DNA from: Chitinophagaceae bacterium BSSC1
Lineage (GTDB): Bacteria > Bacteroidota > Bacteroidia > Chitinophagales > Chitinophagaceae
Assembly: GCA_002256435.1 (NCBI GenBank)
Contig: NKJC01000001.1
Span: 434,001-498,000, forward strand
Length of the DNA: 64,000 nt
Direction of reading: 5' to 3'
In this document: one piece after another, positions 27,523-36,917 of the stretch
Layout: each line of letters starts with the position of its first letter
Numbering within the stretch: the first letter of the stretch is position 1
The notes under the pieces: model-generated
The model's database searches: none
Seen by the model: only the letters and a program-made list of their open reading frames with translations
What the model was told of the DNA's origin: nothing
Made by a program: the position numbers and the translations under genes

Positions 27523-28059
27523 ATGAAACAAGTAATCCCTATTATCCTTGGCCTTTGTTTTTCCTTCATGGCCAATGCACAAAAAAAAGACCTCACTCAT
27601 TTCTACTTCACAGAAACTTTTCTAGAAGGCTTTACCAAACAATCTCCAACTGCGGAACAGTTAAAAGACTGTGACCTCATTTATCTATCAAATGATAAGA
27701 TTGCACAAATCAGGTACTCCTTTAGACCAGATATGAAAGAAGTGGCACCTACTTCAGTTGAAACTTATGCAACTGCCTTGTTTTTAAACAATTCTGCTAG
27801 CCTGAATCCAAATAGTTTAAAAATGATGCAACACAATCCGGAAAGTGTAAAAGGAGATTACGCAGGTACTTCAGGATATTTTGCGCTATTTGAAACCAAC
27901 AAAAATTTCAGTACTGAATATCCTGTTTGTCTAGCTTTTTATATCTATAAAGAGAAAGTGGGTGCTTTTGTCATTTACCTACTTGCCAAAAGTCAAGAAG
28001 ATATTGGCAAGAGCAATTATGCTCAGGCCCTAGGTGGAAATATTATCAAATTCAAATAA
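27523..28059 (+). CDS. Secreted protein of unknown function, first gene of the WG island
   Basis: A 178-residue protein with a signal peptide ending ANAQ (residue 19). The mature part is mixed alpha/beta with no recognised motif; it contains CDLIYLSNDKIAQIRYSF and ends in a Gly-Asn-rich tail. I do not recognise a family. It begins a plus-strand run of four genes (27523-30468) with gaps of 18-22 bp and one 1-bp overlap, which are probably one operon. The palindrome 27451-27474 is just upstream. Confidence 0.75.
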   Translation: MKQVIPIILGLCFSFMANAQKKDLTHFYFTETFLEGFTKQSPTAEQLKDCDLIYLSNDKIAQIRYSFRPDMKEVAPTSVETYATALFLNNSASLNPNSLKMMQHNPESVKGDYAGTSGYFALFETNKNFSTEYPVCLAFYIYKEKVGAFVIYLLAKSQEDIGKSNYAQALGGNIIKFK

Positions 28060-28077
28060 ACAAAAATTAGCAACACT

Positions 28078-29355
28078 ATGAAACAAGGGTTTAGCTTGAA
28101 ACTATTGTTGGTTCTAGCTTTTACGTCTATGACTGCATTAATAATGGCGCAAGATCTTACCAAAGATTATTGGTACCCAGTAATTGTAAAAGGCAAGATG
28201 GGTTATATAGACAGAATGGGCAAGTTGAAAATTAATGCGGCTATAGAAAGAGCGCCTAGTTATAGTATGGATAATATTCATACTGATTTTATCATTGTTG
28301 GTACTACTAAAAAAGTGCTTTATAGTCGTCTAGCTAAAATAGTGATTGATAAATACTTTAGTGACATCATGATTGATGAAACCAATAAACTCATTAAAGT
28401 ATCTGCTTTATCGGATAATAGTTTTAGCATCTTTAGTTCCAAAAAAGGCTGGTACGATTTTTCAGGAAAAGAAGTGATTCCTGTTACTTATGACACACAA
28501 ATACTATTTGGGGGTTATACTTTTCATGAAGGTCTTTGGTGCTTTGAAAAAGAGGGTAAGCAAGGCTATATGGACACCAAGGGCAATATTGTAATACAAC
28601 CGCAATTTGAAACTTCAACAGACTTTAGCAATGGTTTAGCTGCAGCAAGAAAATCAGCCTCTGATCAATATGGATATATTAATAATAAGGGAGAATTTGT
28701 GATTAAACCGCAATTCTATGCTCCGGGTGATTTTGACGAAGCAGGTTATGCATTGGTTTACATTAACAAATCTGACAAAACTCAAAGTATCATTAATAAG
28801 AATGGAAAGATCCTAGTCAAAAACATTCCTTTTGAAGCCAAAACTGACGGCATATCATACGCTAGTTTTAAAAAAGGATTGACGCCTGTATATGATTCCG
28901 TACAAAAGAAATATGGATATATGGACTACACGGGCAAGACCGTAATTCCCATTCAATTTGTAACAGCTGAAGAATTTAGTAAATCTGGTTATGCTTGGGT
29001 AAATCTGGGTGGTCAAATTGAAGGCAAAGGATTATTTGCCAAAACCCTTGGGGGCAAATGGGCATTAATTGACACCAAGGGTAATCAAGTGATTCCCTAT
29101 TTCAGAGCAGAACAAGTGGGCCGTTTTGAAGAAGATCTTGCTGCAGTAAAAATGAATGGTCTATGGGGTTTTATGAATCTAAAAGGTGAAATAGTGATTG
29201 AACCCCAATGGAAAGAAAGACCAGGCAATTTTGATGGCGGATTAGCTAGGATCACAGAAAAATCAGCAACTGCTAAAGAAGGATCATTCAGCTCTTTTGT
29301 AGCAGTAGGGTATATTAATAAAGCTGGACAATTTATCTGGCCAATTCAGGAATAA
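28078..29355 (+). CDS. WG-repeat protein, exported
   Basis: 425 residues with a signal peptide (cleavage near IMAQ). The body is a series of WG repeats of about 50 residues, each with G-aromatic-I/M-D-x-x-G-x-x-V/I-I-x-P-x-[FWY] cores. Examples are YMDTKGNIVIQPQF, YINNKGEFVIKPQF, YMDYTGKTVIPIQF and FMNLKGEIVIEPQW. WG repeats form beta-rich solenoids or propeller-like surfaces thought to mediate binding, and no enzymatic role is established. It is one of four WG proteins within 11 kb. The repeat identity between copies suggests internal duplication. Confidence 0.9.
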   Translation: MKQGFSLKLLLVLAFTSMTALIMAQDLTKDYWYPVIVKGKMGYIDRMGKLKINAAIERAPSYSMDNIHTDFIIVGTTKKVLYSRLAKIVIDKYFSDIMIDETNKLIKVSALSDNSFSIFSSKKGWYDFSGKEVIPVTYDTQILFGGYTFHEGLWCFEKEGKQGYMDTKGNIVIQPQFETSTDFSNGLAAARKSASDQYGYINNKGEFVIKPQFYAPGDFDEAGYALVYINKSDKTQSIINKNGKILVKNIPFEAKTDGISYASFKKGLTPVYDSVQKKYGYMDYTGKTVIPIQFVTAEEFSKSGYAWVNLGGQIEGKGLFAKTLGGKWALIDTKGNQVIPYFRAEQVGRFEEDLAAVKMNGLWGFMNLKGEIVIEPQWKERPGNFDGGLARITEKSATAKEGSFSSFVAVGYINKAGQFIWPIQE

Positions 29356-29377
29356 TTTAATCATCAAAAATTCATCA

Positions 29378-30034
29378 ATGAAAAAAACATTTATTGTCAT
29401 CAGTACTTTTTTGATAATTGCTCAAAGCAATGCACAACAAGGAGGAACAGAATTAACCATCAAGGGAGGAGTTACCCTACCAAAATACTCATATTTAAAT
29501 GGAGGGAGTTCTGAAGACAGAAGTGTTTACCAAGGCATAACAGCTGGTATTACATTAATGCAATACAAAATAAGCAGGGAAAGTCCTGGCTTGGGTTTTG
29601 GATTGAGTGTAGACTACCTTCAAGCTGGGGCAATTAATAAGCAACCAGCTATTGCGGGAGCAATTGAAGCAAAAAACAGAATAACTTATATTAGAACTAC
29701 GGGGCTATTTGGTGCTAAAATTCAAAACTTCTTAGAAATTTCGGGAGGTCTTTACTTGGCTAAAGCTATTTCAGGAGAATCCGTTGTAACCAAAACAGGC
29801 GGCGCCACTACAACTACCCCATTTAGTTTTGGCGACAAGTCAACTTATGATTTTATTCCCTTTGATCTTGGGTATGCCATCAATGCCAATTTTAATATCT
29901 CTAAAGTGAAAATTGGCTTAAGCCTACACGAAGGCCTAAGTGATATAGCTCCTCAAACCAATCTTAAAATTAAAAATTCTATTTACAGCATTACCCTAGG
30001 TCTAAGACTAGGAGGTGGCAAAAATAATGACTAA
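29378..30034 (+). CDS. Small outer-membrane beta-barrel protein
   Basis: 218 residues, signal peptide ending SNAQ. The mature part has alternating strands with Gly/aromatic ends (LTIKGGVTLPKYSYLNGG, GLGFGLSVDYLQAG, RTTGLFGAKIQNFLEISGGLYL) and a last strand IYSITLGLRLGGG, like the OprF/PorT-type 8-strand barrels annotated in Bacteroidota. It is the only visible barrel of the island and could be the outer-membrane part of whatever the WG proteins do. The stop overlaps the next start by one base (TAATG). Confidence 0.75.
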   Translation: MKKTFIVISTFLIIAQSNAQQGGTELTIKGGVTLPKYSYLNGGSSEDRSVYQGITAGITLMQYKISRESPGLGFGLSVDYLQAGAINKQPAIAGAIEAKNRITYIRTTGLFGAKIQNFLEISGGLYLAKAISGESVVTKTGGATTTTPFSFGDKSTYDFIPFDLGYAINANFNISKVKIGLSLHEGLSDIAPQTNLKIKNSIYSITLGLRLGGGKNND

Positions 30035-30468
30035 TGAAAAAAATAAACTGTTTACTTGTAACCGTCTTACTACTATCAACAGCCAGCTTTGCTCAATTAG
30101 GTAAAAGAACTGACAGACAATTAGAAGAAGACAAAAAATATGAAGTGATGATTGGGACTAATAAAACCAATGCATCCTTTAACAATACTGACGGATTTAC
30201 CATTAAGGAAAATGAGATAAGAATTGTTGGTTTTTTACATAGACATAATAAAATTGAATACGATCATATTTATGTTAAGACAAGAAGAGATACCATAGTT
30301 GTAGATGAGCAAGTTATGAAGGGAAGGAGTATTAATGCTAGTTGGAAAGACTTCTATATTAAGTTAAAGGATCTTGTCTATAGTGACAATTATCAGATTG
30401 ATATCTACAGTGACCCAGAACGTAAATTAATTGGAAGTAAAAGTTTCTATATCAAGAAGAAAGATTAA
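30034..30468 (+). CDS. Exported protein of unknown function
   Basis: 144 residues with a signal peptide (cleavage near SFAQ). Rich in charged residues and beta-forming segments (IRIVGFLHRHNKIEYDHIYVKTRRDTIVV). No recognised family. The start codon overlaps the upstream stop (TAATG), indicating translational coupling to the small barrel protein, and a strong terminator follows. Confidence 0.75.
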   Translation: MKKINCLLVTVLLLSTASFAQLGKRTDRQLEEDKKYEVMIGTNKTNASFNNTDGFTIKENEIRIVGFLHRHNKIEYDHIYVKTRRDTIVVDEQVMKGRSINASWKDFYIKLKDLVYSDNYQIDIYSDPERKLIGSKSFYIKKKD

Positions 30469-30485
30469 ATCGATAACTCAAATTA

Positions 30486-30522
30486 AAAAAGGCCAGAATC
30501 TTGAAAGAATCCTGGCCTTTTT
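30486..30522. terminator. Bidirectional terminator
   Basis: AAAAAGGCCAG (30486-30496) pairs with CTGGCCTTTTT (30512-30522); the loop itself contains a short second stem. It lies between convergent genes ending at 30468 and 30525. Confidence 0.9.
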
Positions 30523-30524
30523 AT

Positions 30525-32246
30525 TTACTTTTTCAATTTATCTCTACATTCTTTTAGGGCAAATAAGTAGTCTTCATTTTGAGGTTCCTTTTTTACTAAT
30601 AGTTCTAGATCTTCTAGTGCCGCCTTATAATTATGTAGACCATCCATATACACTAATGCTCTTCCATATCTTGATTCATATCTAGACAGATCCAGTGCAA
30701 TTCCTTTATTATAACTCTTTATAGATGCTTCATAATCCTTCAGTTTAAAACCTTTTATTGAACCGTTTAAAAGATACCCACCAACATTGGTAGAACCAAG
30801 CAGCGCTGCAGTGTCTAAACAACCAGTTGCTGCTTTATAATTGTTCTTTATTGCATAGTATTGACCAAGGCTAACAAAATATTCCGGGTTCTTTCCATCT
30901 GCATAAGCTGCATAGCGCAAAAATTGCTCTGCAGGCCCATCCATTTTAAAAATCATAAACAAATTTCCCGCCTTATTATACGGGATTGGATTTTTGGGCT
31001 CCAACTGAATACATTTATAATAATTCATTACAGCCCTACCAAATTGAAAGACTTGATCCTCTTTTGCCTGTTTATCAGCTCTATCCATAAAAAATTTAAA
31101 CCCAGATGCCATGGTAAACCCTTCTTTCTCGTAAGCCTGTTTTAATAGTGGATCTAATTTTTGTAGTTGCTCTTTAGACGCTGCATCATTGGGATTCAGC
31201 ATTGTTGCAAATCCAAAATCATCGTAAGCATCTGGATAATTTTTCAGATTCAAATTGCATTTGGCCCGATAAATATAAAATTTTGGTTCAAAACTGTTTA
31301 GGGTTATCGCAGAATTAAAATCTGAAATAGCCAATTGGTATTCCTCAAGATACTGATAGTAAAGTCCTCGTTGAAAATAATAAGCATTAATATTTTTATC
31401 AATTTCAATGCCCTTACTAATATAGTTAATGGCTTCTTTGATGTTAGACCTACTAAAATATATCAGTGATAATGATTGGTAGGAAACATGATCCTTAGGA
31501 TTTAGTTGTACTGCTTTTGTAAAATCGATAATAGCCAAAGCGGTATCTTTTTGTTGCTTTAGATAATAACCACCTCTTTCGCTGATGAATAATTCATTTT
31601 TCGAGTCTAACATTATAGCCTTAGTGAGATTCGCTAAAATATCAGTCTTATTAACTGCAACACCTTGTTTCAATAATTCTATACCAGATTTTGCCGCATA
31701 ATAATGTGATGAATCGGGCCTATAATATTCTGCAGCTTCCAAATAAATATCTAAAGATTGCTGATACTTTTTGCGCTTATATAAACTCCTGGCATAATCG
31801 TATCTGTTTTTATAAAAATAATACACTGTTAAATTGGAAGCATCTAAAAGTTCCTTTTTAGTGATGGCTTTATTGGCACCTAAATAAAAAGTATCCGCAG
31901 ATTCAAATTTCCCTAATTTCTCATTGTCATTTCCGCCAACATTATCGTACACCATCATATCGGACATGAGATTAAATTGTCTTTCCCTATTTACCTTTTT
32001 TAAAATAGCACTAATACTATCAGGACTCAGGGGTTTCATTTTCAAAACATTGTCGCGTTGCGCATCCCTAGCAATTGACAACATATTGTTGTCGTGCTTT
32101 TTTATGGCTGCATTTACTTGATCATCCACCTTTTTTTTCTCTGCTGGAGAAAGACTGTTGTAAGCTTTTATTTGCTCTTCGGTTAATTGGGAAAAAATTG
32201 GACCACTAAAAAGAAAGCACAAAATCAATAGATAAAGTTTATTCAT
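30525..32246 (-). CDS. Exported TPR-repeat protein
   Basis: A 573-residue protein with a signal peptide ending IFSQ (about residue 19). About 10 tetratricopeptide repeats with the W-x-x-LG/Y-A/P pattern run from residue ~110 to the end, for example AIIDFTKAVQLNPKDHVSYQ and QLAISDFNSAITLNSFEPK. TPRs make a helical scaffold for protein partners, here in the periplasm. It heads no obvious operon and lies 44 bp upstream of the MORN gene's stop on the same strand (gene order on the minus strand: MORN then TPR). Confidence 0.87.
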   Translation of the reverse strand: MNKLYLLILCFLFSGPIFSQLTEEQIKAYNSLSPAEKKKVDDQVNAAIKKHDNNMLSIARDAQRDNVLKMKPLSPDSISAILKKVNRERQFNLMSDMMVYDNVGGNDNEKLGKFESADTFYLGANKAITKKELLDASNLTVYYFYKNRYDYARSLYKRKKYQQSLDIYLEAAEYYRPDSSHYYAAKSGIELLKQGVAVNKTDILANLTKAIMLDSKNELFISERGGYYLKQQKDTALAIIDFTKAVQLNPKDHVSYQSLSLIYFSRSNIKEAINYISKGIEIDKNINAYYFQRGLYYQYLEEYQLAISDFNSAITLNSFEPKFYIYRAKCNLNLKNYPDAYDDFGFATMLNPNDAASKEQLQKLDPLLKQAYEKEGFTMASGFKFFMDRADKQAKEDQVFQFGRAVMNYYKCIQLEPKNPIPYNKAGNLFMIFKMDGPAEQFLRYAAYADGKNPEYFVSLGQYYAIKNNYKAATGCLDTAALLGSTNVGGYLLNGSIKGFKLKDYEASIKSYNKGIALDLSRYESRYGRALVYMDGLHNYKAALEDLELLVKKEPQNEDYLFALKECRDKLKK

Positions 32247-32289
32247 AACTTAATATTTGAGTATTATTAATTCAGTTATCTGTTTGGTA

Positions 32290-33204
32290 CTATTTAGATG
32301 GGCCTATATAATTACCATTTGAAAATTCGCCATCGTATTTTAAACTCCAGGACCCATTAACCCAATCATACAATTTTCCATTACCATGCGGCATGGAAGA
32401 TTTTAAGTTGCCAATATATTTAGATATCCCATGGTATTTATTACCTTTTTCGAAAATCATATAGACTTCTTTGGATCCAAATCCTTCAAAATAATTAGAA
32501 ACATATTTCCCTTTTACAAGCGTAATTGTTTGATCATGGAAAATCTTCCAAAATGAAGGCGACTCTTCATCTTCAAAAACTTCTTGTTCAGAATAATTAT
32601 GCATAACATATTTCATAGTCATATTTCCAGTTGCTTGATTATCCTTCCATGTACCATCTAAACTTACTTCGGTATAGTTATAGGTTAATCCCATATGTGG
32701 CATGTGCACTTCCTCTTTTTTATTAATATGAAAAAAGTAAACACCTTCTCCATTTCTTTTCCCATTTAAAAGCTGCCCTACATACTTTCCGCCAGCTGGG
32801 TAATTGATGGTATACATGGTGTAGTCACTAACTTGATATGATTGAACAAGTACATTATTCGAGAATCTACCAGTTAGCAACACTGTACCATTTTTTTCAT
32901 AGAAAACACCAACACCGTCAATAATATTTTTGTTAAAAGAGCCAATATATTTTTTTCCATCACTATAATAATAAATTCCAAAGCCTTGTTTTTCGTCATT
33001 AACCATACCTCCTTCATATGAGGAACCATCTTGAAAAGTAACTTTCCGATAATCGTAATATACTGGAGCCGCCTGTTGCTTGTTATTACTTTGTCCTTTT
33101 GCTACAGAAGCTACTGTTGTAAAAATGCTTGCTGTAATAAAAAGTAGCGCATATTTCTTAATGATAGGTTTGATATTAAATTTTTTATTTTCATAAAGTA
33201 TCAT
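32290..33204 (-). CDS. MORN-repeat protein, exported or membrane-anchored
   Basis: 304 residues. A hydrophobic stretch at residues 17-38 (KYALLFITASIFTTVASVA) looks like a signal sequence or anchor. MORN repeats follow: FQDGSSYEGGMVNDEKQGFG, YYSDGKKYIGSFNKNIIDGVG and YPAGGKYVGQLLNGKRNGEG show the Y-x-G-x-[FW]-x-x-G-x-x-x-G-x-G pattern. A later pair surrounds YHGISKYIGNLKSSMPHGNG. MORN units bind lipids or proteins in other systems. With the WG, TPR and barrel proteins, this points to a surface or periplasm structure. Another MORN protein lies at 56504. Confidence 0.87.
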   Translation of the reverse strand: MILYENKKFNIKPIIKKYALLFITASIFTTVASVAKGQSNNKQQAAPVYYDYRKVTFQDGSSYEGGMVNDEKQGFGIYYYSDGKKYIGSFNKNIIDGVGVFYEKNGTVLLTGRFSNNVLVQSYQVSDYTMYTINYPAGGKYVGQLLNGKRNGEGVYFFHINKKEEVHMPHMGLTYNYTEVSLDGTWKDNQATGNMTMKYVMHNYSEQEVFEDEESPSFWKIFHDQTITLVKGKYVSNYFEGFGSKEVYMIFEKGNKYHGISKYIGNLKSSMPHGNGKLYDWVNGSWSLKYDGEFSNGNYIGPSK

Positions 33205-33291
33205 ATCCGCAGAATTAAAAAGTTACCATTGGATAAACCAATGTATTTGGATTTATTTTTTTAATTAATGGGAAACATTAAACCAATAATA

Positions 33292-34542
33292 TTAACCTGC
33301 CATTATTTTAATTGGCTTAGACTTCCATAGTATCTTCCCTTTTGTATCAATCATCATTAAGTAAGAAGACTCAGTATAAAATACTTTTACAAAGGCAAAA
33401 CCATTACTAAATGGTTCGGGGCTAATAAAACTGGCATCCGGAAAACTGATGACCAATTTTCCTGTTTTGTCTATATAGCCCTTTGTGGTTGGGCAAAGTC
33501 CATTTGTAAAACTGAAATAAGGCAGATAATAACCAATATCCACTGCTTTTTCGTGGATGATAGGAATGACCAATTTGAAATTTTTGTCTACAAAACCAAA
33601 CTTATAAATCTCATCATCTGTACCAGGTTTTTCAATTTTTACTACAGCTGACATTCCTTCTTTAAAATCTCTAATTACATCATAAGTTGGTTTTGCTAAT
33701 TGCTTTCCTGTTTTATCTATATAGGCCATAATGGTCTCATCTGCTTTTCCTGTAGCAATGGTAACAGCTGCTAGTCCTTCTGAAAAAGAAACCTCATTTT
33801 CATAAGTACAAGGAATCACTAGTTTTCCTTGGTCATTTATATACCCCCATTTCTTTTGTTTATTTTGAACTGCGGCTAATCCTTCTGAAAACGCTGAAGC
33901 CCATGACCATTCCTGCTTTATGACCATTTTCCCTGTCTTATCTATAAAACCCCACAACCCAGTTTCATCTGCATAAGCGTCTACATATTCTTTGTTATTC
34001 CCTTTAATTGCAAGGCCGTTATGAAAATCATTTAATTTTCCTAGCGAAAACGGAATCACTAGTTTGCCTGTTTTGTCTATTGCGCCAAATTGATACCCTG
34101 TTGTTTCTACTATTGCCAAACCATCACTATAATCACTAATGATCCAGTCACAAAAGGGTAAAATCAGTTTCCCTGTTTTATCATAAATGGCTGACTTGGT
34201 TACTCCTTTCTCAAATTCTTTTTCAACAACAACCAAGCCTTCTGAAAAATTATGTTGATTGTATACGTTTTCAAATTGTGGCTTGATGGCCCATTCACCA
34301 GTTTCCATACTGATGTACCCCATTTTCTTGGTTTTGTCATCATAGGCACATATCAAATTCTCTGCATGGATTTTAATATCTACACCACTCAATACTTTTA
34401 TTAGCTTACCAGCTGGATTTAAGATGACATATTCCTCATCTTGATCAGCAGTACCTTCTTTATTCAAGGCTAAAACATTTTGCGCCCTACTTAGATTTGT
34501 AAAAGCCCATATAAAAAGGACTAAAAAAAATATTTTTTTCAT
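33292..34542 (-). CDS. WG-repeat protein, exported
   Basis: 416 residues with a signal peptide (near SRAQ). The body has seven or more WG-type repeats: YISMETGEWAIKPQF, YDKTGKLILPF, IDKTGKLVIPF, FIDKTGKMVIKQEW, YINDQGKLVIPCTY, YIDKTGKQLAKPTY and FVDKNFKLVIPI. Close in order and length to the adjacent 34553-35656 gene, so the two are likely tandem duplicates. The gap between them is only 10 bp. No catalytic motif seen. Confidence 0.9.
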   Translation of the reverse strand: MKKIFFLVLFIWAFTNLSRAQNVLALNKEGTADQDEEYVILNPAGKLIKVLSGVDIKIHAENLICAYDDKTKKMGYISMETGEWAIKPQFENVYNQHNFSEGLVVVEKEFEKGVTKSAIYDKTGKLILPFCDWIISDYSDGLAIVETTGYQFGAIDKTGKLVIPFSLGKLNDFHNGLAIKGNNKEYVDAYADETGLWGFIDKTGKMVIKQEWSWASAFSEGLAAVQNKQKKWGYINDQGKLVIPCTYENEVSFSEGLAAVTIATGKADETIMAYIDKTGKQLAKPTYDVIRDFKEGMSAVVKIEKPGTDDEIYKFGFVDKNFKLVIPIIHEKAVDIGYYLPYFSFTNGLCPTTKGYIDKTGKLVISFPDASFISPEPFSNGFAFVKVFYTESSYLMMIDTKGKILWKSKPIKIMAG

Positions 34543-34552
34543 TTGTTAAATA

Positions 34553-35656
34553 TTAATTGCTGAAAAATTGATTTTGAATATTGAACTTTACACTTAGCTT
34601 ATTTGGCACCGATTGCCAAACTATTTTGCCTTTGGGATTAATGACTACATATTTAAAGGTTAGTCCATCACCATTTTTGGGAATTATCTTGCAAGTAGCC
34701 AATCCGTTTTTAAAAGCAGTGCCATCTGCAATAATTTGGCCTGGGAAACTAATCACAACTTCCCCCTTAGTATTGATATACCCATCAGAAGTTGGGCAAA
34801 GCCCATTTTGAAAGACCATATTGTCAAGTGAAATATAATCACCAATTTCTGAGGAAAAGAACTTCTTATTAAATAAAGCTTTACCAGTACTATCTATTGC
34901 CACAAAAGCAATTTTTTCTTTAAAAGAATTCACTTCCATTTTTTCACCAACCATTCTTACACCTTCTTTCAGCTTGCCAATTATAGTGAATGATTTATCT
35001 ATAATAGGATCTTTGACAAGTTTGCCTGCTGTATTGATATAGGCATATTTCTGAGCGCTACTCCTATCGGCTGAAGACATGGAAATCATTACTTGGGCTA
35101 TTCCGTTTTCAAAGTCCCTGATTTCAAAATAAGTTGGCTTTAAAATCCATTCCCCTTTTTTATTGATTAAACCATACAGCGATTCATCATCAGACCCTTG
35201 CGGTTCTTTTTTCCAAGTAACCCCTTTGTAAAATTTACCCATATCATTGGGTATTGGTTTAAAGACTTCTTTACCTGTTTTATCTATATAATAATTGAGT
35301 TCTGACCCATCTTTCAAGGTTTTGGAAATCATACACCATCCATCTGAAAATCCCCATGCAAAACCGTCAATATCTTTTGCTAGCAATTTTTCCCCTTTAT
35401 CATTGATAAAATTGGAATAATCAAAATCTCCATTGGCCCCTTTTTTCTTACCCCTTAATACCCAAACCCCTTCTGAATATTCTGACAGATCTTCCATATT
35501 CACCTTATTCATAGTTCTTAAAACCTTGCCTTCTGCATTGACCAAAACAGCTTCATATTGTTCCTTAAAGGCATAGTCTTTATTAACAACTACAATGGAT
35601 TGGGCCGAAATAGTTTGAAGAAAAAATAAGCACATTAGAAAAATGCAGGTTCGCAT
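34553..35656 (-). CDS. WG-repeat protein, exported
   Basis: 367 residues, signal peptide ending SAQ. WG repeats are less regular than in the neighbour, e.g. YIDKTGKEVFKPI, LINKKGEWILKPTYFEI, YINTAGKLVKDP, YINTKGEVVISFPGQI. A shared C-terminal arrangement (NGLCPT..GYI.KG..VISFP then F.NG.A) with 33292-34542 indicates duplication. An ATATACCC-N6-GGGTATAT palindrome lies about 70 bp upstream of its start (35726-35747), a likely operator or promoter element. Confidence 0.88.
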   Translation of the reverse strand: MRTCIFLMCLFFLQTISAQSIVVVNKDYAFKEQYEAVLVNAEGKVLRTMNKVNMEDLSEYSEGVWVLRGKKKGANGDFDYSNFINDKGEKLLAKDIDGFAWGFSDGWCMISKTLKDGSELNYYIDKTGKEVFKPIPNDMGKFYKGVTWKKEPQGSDDESLYGLINKKGEWILKPTYFEIRDFENGIAQVMISMSSADRSSAQKYAYINTAGKLVKDPIIDKSFTIIGKLKEGVRMVGEKMEVNSFKEKIAFVAIDSTGKALFNKKFFSSEIGDYISLDNMVFQNGLCPTSDGYINTKGEVVISFPGQIIADGTAFKNGLATCKIIPKNGDGLTFKYVVINPKGKIVWQSVPNKLSVKFNIQNQFFSN

Positions 35657-35725
35657 AAAATGTTATTTGGTGATGAAGTATTAAAACTGGTAATATTTCA
35701 AATGTATACCTGCTACTTCTCACCC

Positions 35726-35747
35726 ATATACCCTCTGAAGGGTATAT
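35726..35747. promoter_or_regulatory. Palindrome ATATACCC-N6-GGGTATAT (site 1)
   Basis: Perfect arms (35726-35734 and 35739-35747, with a 4-nt loop if the extra T/A pair is counted). No T-run on either side, so not a terminator. It is 70 bp upstream of the WG gene starting at 35656 and downstream of the gene ending at 35777. The same sequence pattern appears at 36851-36880 and, shorter, at 27454-27471. Confidence 0.6.
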
Positions 35748-35776
35748 TCAACTAGGCTTCAATCATTCTGAGATCT

Positions 35777-36211
35777 TTATTTTTTGTTTGACAATTGTCT
35801 TATAAAGCTATACCGTTCTATTCCTTGTTGCATGTAGAGCGCTATTTCATTTGTACCTGTTCTGCCGGAATCTCCGGAGTACCACCAAATAACAAAAAAT
35901 TGAACTGAATCGCCTTTGTCATGTCTTTCAAAACGCATTGAATTGCCTCGGTGATAGTCATTGTAATAAGGCATATAAATAACGCTATCATTTATTTTTA
36001 GATTTCCACCAATGATCATTAACTCTTTTCGCTTCAAAAAATCCTTAGCCCTTTGCCAAATAATAGCTGAACTGTCTTTGGGTACCATAAATGGATTGGG
36101 TTGCTTTTCTACAAGATCCGTGAATTCCTTGGGTAGTTTCTCTTCATAGAAATATGCGAACAAACCACAAAAGGCCAAGAAGACTGCAGTAATCAGAAAA
36201 AAATACTTCAT
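35777..36211 (-). CDS. Small membrane-anchored protein of unknown function
   Basis: 144 residues; the N-terminus (MKYFFLITAVFLAFCGLFAYFY) is a signal anchor or uncleaved signal. The remainder is soluble and probably periplasmic, with Trp/Tyr-rich strands (VQFFVIWWYSGDSG). The start codon overlaps the upstream stop by four bases (ATGA-type), so it is coupled to the 200-residue protein upstream. No family recognised. Confidence 0.75.
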   Translation of the reverse strand: MKYFFLITAVFLAFCGLFAYFYEEKLPKEFTDLVEKQPNPFMVPKDSSAIIWQRAKDFLKRKELMIIGGNLKINDSVIYMPYYNDYHRGNSMRFERHDKGDSVQFFVIWWYSGDSGRTGTNEIALYMQQGIERYSFIRQLSNKK

Positions 36212-36810
36212 AGTGTTATTGGGTTGTATTCATCCACTGAATCAATATTTCCAGCCATCACCCATTTGCCTTTTTCTTTAGTAAAAGGAACTTTAGACCA
36301 TTGTCTTTCTTCTTTTGTTGCACCCTCCCATGGTGGGCTTCCAATTAACAACTCTGCCTTATCCCCTTTAATGTTTACTTTGTACAAATTGTCTTTGCTG
36401 GTATGCCACTTTATCAGATAGGCAATTTCTTCTTGTCCCCCACCCCATCTATCATAGTCAAACCCAACAACCATTTCTTCATTGGGATCTGCTTTATAAC
36501 AACTATCATAAAACCTAAAATCTCTTTTCTCACTAGCTATATAGGCTTCTCCTACATGTGGCACATTCTTTCTTAAAAAACTGGCATAACGTTCTACTTC
36601 TTTCCATTGAATATGGTAGGGTGGCTCATTGTCTTTACCTGTTCCCTTATATAATTTGAAAGCGTCAAACTGCTTTTCATTCTTTTGGTAAAAGTGTAAA
36701 AAATCAAAAAAGACTTTTTTGATTGATTGTTGCTCAGGATTTAATTGTGCAGCGCCAGCAATTGCAAGAAACAAAAGCCCAACTACCATTAGTGGTTTAA
36801 CAAATTTCAT
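36208..36810 (-). CDS. Exported protein of unknown function, possibly DUF3828-like
   Basis: 200 residues with a signal peptide ending GAAQ. Mature part begins LNPEQQSIKKVFFDFLHFYQKN and ends with a sequence resembling secreted DUF3828-type proteins (KVPFTKEKGKWVMAGNID). The similarity is only impressionistic. Overlaps the next gene by 4 bp. The site-2 palindrome lies about 41 bp upstream. Confidence 0.65.
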   Translation of the reverse strand: MKFVKPLMVVGLLFLAIAGAAQLNPEQQSIKKVFFDFLHFYQKNEKQFDAFKLYKGTGKDNEPPYHIQWKEVERYASFLRKNVPHVGEAYIASEKRDFRFYDSCYKADPNEEMVVGFDYDRWGGGQEEIAYLIKWHTSKDNLYKVNIKGDKAELLIGSPPWEGATKEERQWSKVPFTKEKGKWVMAGNIDSVDEYNPITL

Positions 36811-36850
36811 TATTGGTGATTATCCTGTAAATATAAATTCAACCAATAAC

Positions 36851-36880
36851 ACAGATATACCCGCCAGAGGGTATATGTGT
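36851..36880. promoter_or_regulatory. Palindrome ATATACCC-N6-GGGTATAT (site 2) in a divergent promoter region
   Basis: Arms of 8 perfect bases (36855-36862 and 36869-36876), extended to 12 with one mismatch. It lies midway between the divergent genes starting at 36810 and 36918, so it can act on both. Identical core to site 1. Confidence 0.65.
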
Positions 36881-36917
36881 TGATCATCCAATAGATAGTT
36901 TTGGCTAAACATCTTAT

